This document shows, in pieces, positions 49,001 to 61,000 of a DNA stretch of 64,000 bases. Source of the DNA: Siphonodentalium dalli (taxonomy: Eukaryota; Mollusca; Scaphopoda; Gadilida; Siphonodentaliidae); assembly GCA_032622095.1 (NCBI GenBank), contig CP136068.1, positions 152,049,151-152,113,150 on the forward strand, written 5' to 3'. Both the position numbers and the translations under genes were made by a program. Under the pieces are notes generated by a model that saw only the letters and a program-made list of their open reading frames with translations, was not told the DNA's origin and did no database searches. Position 1 is the stretch's first letter. Each line of letters begins with the position of its first letter.

Positions 49001-52000
49001 ATATTATGTACATCTATACTTAAAAGTAATTACCCACTTCTAACGTGGTGTCACCCTGATAATACTGCGGTATTATACCACAGTAACCTCCGACACTGCA
49101 GTAAGGTAACCGTTTCAACACTGTGTCAGACAGTCTGTGTGTACTGTCGTTACACCACGATGCATGCAGTCATGATTCGCATGAAAATATAATGCAGTGA
49201 TTCTCCTTATATCTGTGGAACTTAAAAGGCACAGATGGCCTTCGTTATAGGTTATAATTTAGGAGCAGTTACCAAATTATGAAAATTTCCCCAAAAATAT
49301 ACTAATAGTATAGAATAAATATTATATGAATGCGAAATTTATCCACAAAAAACATGCACTTTGTGTGAGCCGAGCATCTGTTTAAATACAGCACGTAAAT
49401 AGTGAACTATAAGCAAAACACTCAACACTGTGGCGATTGTTTAGGAGAGTGATTCATGGTGACCCATTCAACACCAAAATCTTGAGAGGTGAAGATTAGC
49501 GATAGCTATAACGGTATGTTGTAAACAACTTGGTGGCATTTCTAACCAAAGTTCAATTATTGGGGGGTCTCCTCGGTGTTGAGTAGTATTTTGCTTATCA
49601 CATACTCTTTATGTACTGTTTGTTTACATAACATGACGTTTGTTTACATAACCCAGAGTACTTACATGACAATAACATGCCGCAATTTACACGATATTTA
49701 TGATTGGTATAAGAAAAAAGTTTGTCTGTAATATAATATTATTTCTGTTTATGGCTGTGTTAACAGATGTAACTAATTTAACAGCAATACCCACCACCAA
49801 CGCTTACCATATCTAATATTTTCTTCAACTTTTGGTGTGACGACCCACTGATGGACCACGGCATCATAACCGAACGGTACCGTAACTGAGGTAACTCCAC
49901 CGCAGTGACCGTTTCGACACCGATGTGGATGCCATATACTATTGGTAATATCGTGGTCATTACTGGGGTATCACCGCATTTTTCAAGTCAATTGAGAGCT
50001 TTCCGATGAATGGCAACAAGCCATACAAATACTCTTCAGTTTGGGATGAATTTTTTATGGTAAACAAACAGTAATGATTCCTCCAGCGAGAGTCGCTGCA
50101 TACGGTAGTAAAGGTACTCAATCTGATTCAGTGCTGTCACTCTTCAAAATTCAAATATAACTAATATATATTGAATTTATATGTCATATGTTCATTCACA
50201 GAGGCCTGCAGCCATGTACGATTCTTCATTAACACCATGCCATACTCTATGGGGGAAATCCCATTTCACCTATGGACTATGGCATTTAATTGGTACATGT
50301 CTGCAGGCCATGCTTCATCTATGTTGCCAGAATCGTGTAAATAAAGTCATACAATATATATGCTGATGTTATTATTAACTTGTATATATATGCATGGTAA
50401 CCTCAAGCAATAAATATGGCATATCACTTAAATGTTGTTTCTCACTCTCAATTGCCCAAAAATAATGCTAACCACAGTCAATTATAGCAGAGACGTATAT
50501 TGTATAAAATTGCCCAAAACCTGTTATTTATCAACATTTTGTTCAAAAAAGTTTTGTGCTTTGTCAAATATCCGACACAAAAAAGCCACTTGATCCGTCT
50601 TCTTCCGCAATTTGGTCCGAGACAGTCTTCTGGTCGACTTTACTGGGCCACTTAATATTATCGGTGGTGAAAAATAATTGATTTTAAAAATTGATATCTG
50701 ATCACTGAGCTTTGTTGGGTGGGTTCCCCCGAAGCCAAGGAAATAGTAATTTACGAGCGTTAATAATGGATTATGCATCTTTAATGTTTATATGTATCAA
50801 GGCCAAATAGATAAAATTCTGTGTTTTCAGTAGGGACCGACGAATCGGCAATTTCAACATCGAATCGAATCTCGAATCGAATCATGATCATGATTCGAAA
50901 TCGAATCGAATCTCGAATCGAATCTTTTGCCGACACTTTAGAAGATTTGCGGTACATGTCGTGGGAGGTATGAGCAAAATGAGGGCAAATGTCAGACGAT
51001 ATTATAACATCTGTGAAATAATGCGAAGCTTACGAAGTTACAATGGAGGTTCATTAAACTACAGTTTTATGAGATGGTATGATCAACATTTAGTTTAATA
51101 TGAGAATGGCACGTCAGTTTATAGTTTTTTTGTTTACACTGCCACTAGTCTATGCGAGGCATACATGCGCAGAATAGTTTCCGTTTGCAATTGAGTCTGG
51201 TGCGAGTCATTGTAATCAGAAACGATTCTGCGTATGTACGCCTCGCCCTGTCGCGTGCATGGCAGCATGCACGCGCAATATCAGAATTGCGCATTCTGAC
51301 AAGGGATTTTTGTCCAACCGTGCTGAAAACATGAAGTGAACCATCACCGATCACCGACCTACATGTATATATGTTGTTGTATGAGTAACCTGCCAACTTT
51401 CCGCGTCCGCGAGTAACCACCACTGGGACTGGGAAGCCTATGTGCAGTGGGTTATTTGGCAACCTATATATACATGTTAGACCACGGAGGTAGCAGATGG
51501 TCGCGGAAGGAGATTCAGGTTACGAATTGGGGATATAATGAACATTTTTAAAGATACTGCAGGCGATAAAGGATTTTTATACAACGATTCGAAATATCCC
51601 GAATCACACGACCGCTTTCGAATCGAATCGAATCAGAACGTAAGATTCGAAATCGAATCGAATCTCGAAGCTTCGCCGGTCCCTAGTTTTCAGGCACCTT
51701 CCTCATCACTGATGTGTTCTTTAATTATCCCTTTCAGTGCCAAGTCCGATTTTTGTATCAACCCATATTTCCTTGATCATTTTTCAAATTTATTGATTAT
51801 AATAATGTGCAGGGTTCGCGCTGCCGCTTGCCAAATTTGCCAATGGCAAAAAAAATCTCATTTGGCAAAAAAAAATCTCAGTTGGCAAAAATTTTGCCAA
51901 GTGGGTTTTCAATTCTGTGATGTGAAATATCTAGTCCGGAAACATCGAAAGTGGGAATATATCGCCGACTGTACAAAGGGAAACCACATCGCGGACACTA

Positions 52001-55000
52001 CAAAGGGAAACCCGGTCGACAACTATTAACCAAGCGATCACAAAGTGAGATGCAATCGTCTTTAGTTTTCATAAGATGGTAACACCTTATTTAATTCATA
52101 ATCAAACTCACTGATGGGAGTTCATTAATGCTCGCATGTCAGGTGGTGTTGTTACAGAAACTGTGTTTATTTTAGATTGCTTAAATAGTGACTGCGATAC
52201 CAAACGCCAAATCATTTGTAAAATGAGTCTCAAACGAAAACATTCCGAGTGCGACGATGCCGTGACGAAAGGTAAAAAACTGACGGACTTCTTTGGACGC
52301 AAAACAGTTTTGCCTACGTTACCTACGTCTGACTGTGTATTGACTGACATACAAAAAGACGACGTACGACATGCAGATGTAACTGTTGTTGACGATGTGA
52401 CAGACGAACGTGTGATTGATTTACATAGATGGACAGACATTAGTAACCAGACTCCGACGACGCCTTCGAAATGACTAACATACCGACATTACTGACAAAA
52501 CGGACCTTCAAAGACGCGTGGACATTAAACCGACCGTGGTTGATTTATGACAATGTGAAGAAAGCTATGTTTTGTAAGGTGTGCACCGACGCAGGTATAA
52601 GCAATTTGTTTGTAACAGGCTGTTTTAATCTGAAGAAAGATTACGTCACTCTGCATGAAACAGCAAAAGGTAATTATTTTACATTTAATCCTCTAATCCC
52701 ACCCATTGTCTGTCTCGTCACTCACGGGGCTACTGCACAATGCGTATTTATGATGACATTGTATTTATGACGGTCAAGGTTTATGAGCACCAAGTGTAAG
52801 ACAATAGGTTAATCAGCCAAATGTGAATCAGGCGTATATATTTATGGCTATTTGTCGTCAATACCGATATAGTCAAAATAATAAGTATGCTTTTATGAGA
52901 TTGTAACATGATAATGGTGTAACAATATTAAGTTATTAGTTCCCAGATGTCGCTTTGATATTTTTCCAAGGATAAATAGTTAATGTTTAAAACAAAATTA
53001 ATTAATAATATTTTTTAATAAATGATATATATCAAAATACTTCTAGCTCATAAAAATTATTTTAATGATTGTGTGTATATGTGGATATATTTAATTTTCA
53101 GGCATAAATTCTCACAACATTGCCGTACAAATGATCAACGAATCAAAAAACATGAAACCTGTGTCTGTTTACATTTTATATGAATAAAGATAAAAACGCT
53201 AATTTTCCTTATTTTACCCCAATTTGACCTTCGATTTAATTTGGCAAAAAAATATTTCATTTGGCAAAAAATTTGGCAAGAGAAAATTTTGGTCCAGCGC
53301 CAACCCTGATAATGTGATACATTGATGGAAAGAGCTCTAAGAGCTCTTTCCATCAATGTATCACATTATTATAATCAATAAATTTGAAAAATGATCAAGG
53401 AAATATGGGCTGATACAAAAATCGGACTTGGCACTGAAAGGGTTAAAAAGCCTCGACAAACAATTTTTTCCAGTATCTTCTGTTAGAAATATTGGATTTT
53501 ATCAATGAAAATGAATGATTGTTGTTTCTGGAGTATGTTTTCCAGATTTTAAGGAAAAAATAAAAATAAATAGCCTCCCTTCCTCATCTCAAATTAGAGA
53601 TCTAATATTAGTTTATTAGTATAGAAACGGTTAAAGACATATTATGTACTTGTTCTGGTGCATGAACCTGATCAGTTAGTATCCAGGTGCGATGCCAACT
53701 GGAGGAATGTAGCATTCTACTAACATTGCCAAAAATCTGAAGCAAATTGACCGCACCACTCCATAGAAAACATAGTCTGAACTACGCTCAATTGTAAATA
53801 TTACTACTCGAATCGGGACGCATCTATCGGCGATAAACAATGAAAACGATTTCGCCATCGAGAGTCATTGCATTTAATTAATATATAAGAATGAGGGTGT
53901 GTGTTGTCAATTTGGATTAATATTTGTAAAAATAACTACTTTGAACAAAATTATTCTCCATTTATATTTTATCAATCCTACCGGAGTGTTTCACATCACT
54001 TTAATATACAATTACTCACCGAGGACTGTGATAATTCCTTTCTTTCTTGGCCATTTACTCTCTGCTACACTCTGCATTTGTACATAGCATGTGTAAGTCC
54101 CGGCATCTTTATCACCCAGGTTATTGATGATCAGCATGTACGTTTCCCTAGCACCATTCACAACCTTCGTAACATCGTACTTGTACTTGCCAAGTCCCAT
54201 TATAATGTTATTCTGAATCTTTATCTCGGTGTCACTAGTGATGACTATGGCTGACTGTCCAGCAACGTTCTGACTCCATACCACCTGAAGACAATTAGAA
54301 TAAATAAAAGCATATACGTAAAGCCATTAAAATAAATACCTACATGTATGTGTACTCAGACAATTATATCATGGTGGGGAATCACCATGGTTTCCAGGTT
54401 GGTGAGTATCATGCATTTAAAATGGCAGAGGAGAACGCAAAGGCACAAAAACATAATATACTACATGTACATGTAGCTGATGTACTCGACTTCATCAGGG
54501 CTATTTAGGGATTTCTTTGTGATCGCCTCCATCTGGGCAGAATATGCAGCATCTGAGAACGTTGAACAATACTGGGCGAACAACGTTGAAAAGTATTAGG
54601 AGAAAGAAAAAAACTATTGTTCGATAGGTCCAGAAACATGCCCATATGAGCGTGGTCAAGGACAAGGTCGAATGTGAAAATGGAGCCACCCATATTGTTT
54701 CCGGGAACAAAGTAGACTTACATACCAAATTTGAGTCTGATCGGTCGAGCAGTTTTCGAGTCTATAACACACATACATACATACACACAGAAGTTCCAAA
54801 ATATATAATAGACTAGCCGATGAGCCCGACGTTGTCCGGGCTATTCAAAAACCAAATTTCAAGTCGATAGCTCCACCCGTTTCCGAGATCTCGTCTGCGC
54901 ATGCGCGAAGCTTGCGTCGCACGGGCTCGGCGACCCAATAAAATTCGTATCCGGGGCAAGATACATTCACATAGCAAATTTCAAGTCGATATCTCCACCC

Positions 55001-58000
55001 GTTTCCGAGATCTGGTCTGCGCGAAGCTTGAATCGTACGGGCTAAGCGACCCGATAAAATTCGTATCCGGGGCAAGATACATTCACATAGCAAATTTCAA
55101 GTCGATAGATCCACCCATTTCCGAGATCTCGTCTGCGCATGCGCTGCACGGGCGTCGCACAGGCTCGCCAATATGACAACGACGACCGCCTGATCAAACT
55201 ACACACACGTACCAAGTTTCGTCCCGATCGGTCGAGAATCGTAGATTTGTATAAATGACAGACAGAACATGTATGTTCCAAAATACTTAGTTCTATAACA
55301 TTCTGTCCAAAGCTGCCAGACCTACATATACATGTATGGTTGTTTGTTTAACTTATCATCTCAAAATTTTCAAAAGTAACGACTGGTCAATGAGTATATA
55401 CATATACCGGTAGTACAGAAAGGGATAATCAAGAGAATTATTGGGTGATGATAAACATTAGGCAACGATTCTGGGACAAACATTCATTGCACGTTATTCA
55501 TTATAAAAATGAAGCTGTTTTATGTGGGAGCCAAATTCCCATTTAATAGCCAATTACACTAAAGCATAATTCCATTACACTTAATTACACTTAAGTGTAA
55601 TGCCATTACGCTTAAGCATAATGGAATTTGTATTACTCTTAAGCATAATGGCTTCATGCTTAAGCGTAATTCAAATTCCATATCACAAAACTCCCCTGGA
55701 GCTGAAATAGATGCAGCCATGCATGCAAATACTGATGCTAGTAACTTTTGATATTTTATTTTCAACTTTGCTCAAAATAAATATGAATACCCACAGACTG
55801 CTTCTCTTTGTTTTTAATGTACGATAAACTAATAAAACTAAGTACATAATATTAGAATATAAGTGTAATTTATTGTTTTATTGAATAAAACATGAAAATG
55901 GAAAAAAAAAGTTTGATTTGAATGTGAACTAATTGAAGTTTGGTATAATTTCCGGTTTAACAGTACACGCGATGTGTCCATTTTACACGGAAATGAATCA
56001 GTTTACATGGAAAATAAGATATGATGCGTACTAAATTTTGCAAAATCAATAAAATGAAAATGGTTGGGGGCGCCAGAAGCCAGAATAGGGGCGGGCGGGT
56101 CACCAGAAACACAGGTCTTTTTTATTTTGGCTTAAGGAACATGTAGTAAGGCTATGAAAACCTATTACGCTTAAGCTTTAGGGAGTTGTGAGTGAGGCAA
56201 TGGACCTATCTGTAGGTACTGCCCCAATTTCAATTATAGCCAATGAGCCGATAGCTTAAAACCGGAAGCGACATACGCCTGCCTAGTGATATGAATCGCA
56301 CCACAAGCCAGTCCCTAACTACAGTTGTAAGCTATAGAGAATTACGAACACGAGAGCAAAATATGTCTTAAAAAGCTAGCGTATATGTACAATGTTGTTG
56401 ATATGTGCATGGGGAAAATGTCCGGTTGACGAACGATATTTATACATGTTTTAGTTCGGTTTCCTAAATAAAAAAGAAATTGAAAACCAGCGAGAGATCG
56501 ATTGCGCACCTAGGCCAAATACAGAGAGCGAAGTTGGCCGAACCTTATAACGCTATTTTCAGTGTCTACCCAGACGAGATTGGTTAATAATGTGTCCCAT
56601 TTTCCGTTTTATTACCCCGTTACAAGAATGCCTGTATGATGTGTCACGAGATCAAAGGTGCCGTGACCTAGTTACCAATTCCACAACTTTCCATTCACAG
56701 TGCGGTGTCAATCAACCCGCCCGATGTTTGATCACCGACACCAGTAAATTATTTGAGGTCACACGGTGTCGAATGCACTATCTGTCTGGATGATTCGTTT
56801 AAGCTAAACATACATTTGAATGATTTATATGTATGGCTTATGACGTCACATAAATATCTGGAAAATCAAAGCGAGACCACGTGGCCGGGAGATGTTGATA
56901 TTATTCTGTCAGCATGGAATCGGAGTATTAAATTTATTCTTTATTAATAATTATGAATTACAATTAATATAGGAGCATGTACAATATAAAACATAGTGTG
57001 TGACATTCACTTGTGCTTATGGATAGTGGATTAAGCAGTGTTAAACCATCAAAGAGATTCACTGGACATCGATCGTGAGTTACATGTAACTACCAGTAAT
57101 TCAATTTACACAGCATTTATGAATGTGTTTCCGGCAATCCGTTGTTTATTTTATCTTGATAGAAACTGCGCGCCTGGGCCCAAAACCCAGCGAGCGAGAC
57201 TATGCGCGCCTACATTTTCTAAAAATGAAAGTCTGATAATTGTGATAAAGGTTCACAGTGCTGCATTGACGCTGTTGCTCGAACGAACATAAATTATATA
57301 TATTTATGGAATGCATGATGTTATACCAGTATATACATGTATACACTTTAATGGTCAAACTCAAAGTGTAGTGATATACATAATTCGCAAACGATCAGGT
57401 ATACATATCCAATCAAAAGACATTACGAAATGAAGAATGTTATAATGTTTGTGTTACAATTCTTAGAAGCATCTCCCGATCATAAAGGGTTGGGGGGGTT
57501 ATACAGCGCTGAACTTCAAGTGTAGAGTGAAGCTTGAAAGCAGTGTGTGAGCTTGATAAACCAACACAAAGTTAGTAGTGAGAAAAAACTTGCATGAGCT
57601 TATCGTTTTGAATCACAATGAACAGATCGTTCAAGACTACGTAAATCAAAATTTACCCAGTTTGAACAACAATATCCTTTTAAAGATGCATAAACCGATT
57701 AAGCGCCCCCTAAATTACTATTTATTTGGATTCGGGGGTAAAAATATATTTGATTCGAGTCAAGGAACCCACTATCAAAGCTCAGAGTTACTAGACATCT
57801 ATTTTTGAAATCTATTATTTTTCACCATCAAGAATTATTAGTGGCCCAGTAACAGTCGACAAGTAGACGGTCTCGGACCAAATTGGGGATGAAGATGGAT
57901 AACTCTAAATTCAAGAGGCTTTCTGTTGATAATAAGGCAAAATATCATCGAACAACATGTCTATAAATAACTTGTTTCGGGCAATTTTATACTATAGTTG

Positions 58001-61000
58001 ACAATTGTTAGCATTATTTTTGGGAAATTAATCGATTCTGATAACTGAAACAGCATTTCTAAAAATGTTGTTGTTGTTGGAATCTGATTGACTACCTTTA
58101 ACTATTAACTCGCCCTGCAATCTTTACGAAGGTCAATAAATATATTTGCCACAATCTTCTAAACATACCCTATGAGAGCTTTGCTGTTTGTTAATAACTG
58201 TGCAGCTAAGCTTGCCAATCTGACCCTTCCGCTTCACATCTGGCCAAATTTCATCCACAATGTCTGGATCTTGACAGTTCACTGAAAAAAAATACAAGGT
58301 AGATGTTGTAAATATAGTTTATTTAACCCCTTCTTTACTAAATGGACTCTCTCATCAATTGTGGTAAAAAGTACACTTAGGAAAGGTCTATTTTTTATTC
58401 ATCTGGAGGGAAGTTCAGGAAATATAAGCAGATGACAAATAGATGAATAGATCATAAAATTGCAGTTTCGGCACCTCTGATCATGCACTGCACTTTGTCA
58501 TATACTGTATACACCCATCAGTAAGCCCGGGGGGCTTGTACACATTTTTGGTCAAAAAGTGGGTACTGGGCTTACTCACGAGGACCTCCCCATGCAATAA
58601 TTAAGTTAGCCTTCAGGTACTGACCTACCATCATGTTTTTCACTGATGCTTATTAACCAAGCTAATTCTTATAAAAACACAACAGTGAGAAGTGGTGAAC
58701 ACACATCACACTTCTGTATTATCAAAGGATCCTACAAAAACACCAAGTCATTACTCCACATCCCATTGGATTTAATCTGATAGAGGTGTGAACAATAAGT
58801 GACACATCCTTTGATTTTATTGATTTGAAACCTTTTTGACTGATCCAACAACTAAGAATAGAATAGAATAGGATGTGTATAATTCAGAATATTAACAAAG
58901 TGTATCTTTATTATTTAAGAAACTGGTCAAATTCTTCTCCTATTCTACAGGATAGATACATGATTGTATTCACCTTCCAAATGCTCTACGAGGACCACCC
59001 CATGTTTTATTTAGGGTAAAAAACACAGACTGGGCTTATCTTCGAGGATGGGCTTACTGACGGGTGTATACAGTATTCGCTTGGCTCGACATTGGCATGT
59101 CTCTGGCACGTGTTACATGTGTTTGATTTATACAACGAGCCAGCTGGACACGTGCCATAATCATATATTTCGAACAATTTTAGCATTTCTGATACAAAAT
59201 GCCGTCTGCTATAATTCCCTTGGGCAGTTCACGAAAATATGCCACATACATGTATGACAATGCACTATAAACTGGTGTATTTATAACACTTCTACAGTGC
59301 ATGAATCTCGGAAAGCTTTCATTGGTTTCAAAATTGGGATCTTGTCATTCATCTCCCTTGAACCTTCGTATATATCTCTGCAATAAATTTATTCCCACGG
59401 AATATATTTGAACAGGTATTATCATGAGGTCCCCACAAATTTATGAGCTTTGCTTCTGTGGGGGTCCAGTTGTGTGTATCTGTTTACCCATATTTTTGAT
59501 TATCTAATAAACGTTATTGAAATTGAATTTGAAGCATTCCTATTACATGTATAAATATTGATGGGAGATGTTTAGATAATACAGTATGGCCATTTGTTGA
59601 ACTGATTATGTTAAAATTTCCTGAGGGAACTACATGTACATGTACTTGCTGTAGAGTATTTAGTCAAGAAAGGGTTAAATTGTATAACTTGAACTTGCAA
59701 AATCAAATAAATGTACATTTACATCAATTAGTAAATAATACTCATGGGATTTAGCAGTACATGTACTGTACATGTATATACAGGGTTTGACAAATGACTA
59801 GGTATATACTAGATATGTGTATATCACCAAGCGATATCTACTTGGTGATATGTGTATCATCCCCGATGGTAATTTTAATTTCACTTTTCGATAGCCCTTA
59901 TGAGAATTATGAGAATGTCTTATGTTCTTAAACAAACTGTTCATGCATCGCGAATGCGTTAAATTTTATTGAAAATTATCAAATTTAAACACGTAATCTT
60001 AACTGTAAACACTGTTAAATACAAGAATAGAACATATAAAAATATCAGAGGTAGTGACTTTTTTCCAGGCAGGCCTGATGATAAGCAACAATTCGATTTA
60101 GAAAGTCCTCAACATTATAAACAACTGTGATATGGCTGCTCCATAGACCCACAGGGGCCTGTTACTATGGGAGGACACATTTAATAATAAATTGCGCTTA
60201 AGCGCAATTGATCGCAAATAATTGCACAAATACCACATATTGTGCTTAAGCACAAATAGGGCATTTACACTTAAGCGCAATTAGTTGCGCTTAAGTGTAA
60301 CTGTGACTACTATCTAACCTACCCATAAACTATTGGCATGACCTGGTGTATCACCTAGCAACACAAGAGGAGCATTGGGCTAATTTTAACCTGTTTTAAT
60401 TAGCCTGAGTACTCAACAGTCAACTGTGAGTATGTGTTCAACAATGATAATCCCTAAATTGACCCTAATTACATATTATCAGTATCCCTATATCCAAAGA
60501 AGTGATGTCTCCTTCCCGGAACTCTAGTAATTTGTTATACATGTATGATGTTTTTTAATGTATTTTTGCACAGATTTGGGCCACTACTATGGTCATATAC
60601 TTAAGCATGCATGTGGTGTCACTGCATGAGGGCTTGCTTACCTCATATGGTTTACTTATTGACTTAAATCAGGGGAAAACCCTATTTTCATATTATCAGC
60701 AATGTCCCTGTCCAAAAAAATTGGTGTCTCATTCCTGGAGCTTTGGTGTCTCAGTCCTCAAGCTCTAGTTTGTTTTATTAAATCAGCATCTCTTGCACAA
60801 ATCATAGTATTTCTATGGTCATATAGTGTGAATTTGGTGTCACTGAGGGGCAGGCTTGGGGCAATCACTTGTGAATGTAATTAATTACAATTACAATTAC
60901 TTCAACATTTTTCAATTACAATTACAATTCCCATTACATCTATTTCACAATGTAATTAATTACAATTACTTTGAAATGTAATTCAAATTGCCTCCCTCAT

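Larger units (their letters stand above)
51729..53442. mobile_element. CCCTTTCAGTGCC foldback MITE carrying a hAT
   Basis: Left arm 51729-51809 and right arm 53309-53442 are inverted (CCCTTTCAGTGCCAAGTCCG and its complement before TTAA). GAGCTCTAAGAGCTC is the centre of the palindrome, at about 53331-53345. The hAT element 51810-53308 interrupts the left arm. Confidence 0.88.

Noticed and set aside
49994-50023. Possible regulatory inverted motif near exon 4
   Set aside because: It is a 30-bp fragment of the TA-flanked MITE at 48350-48562.
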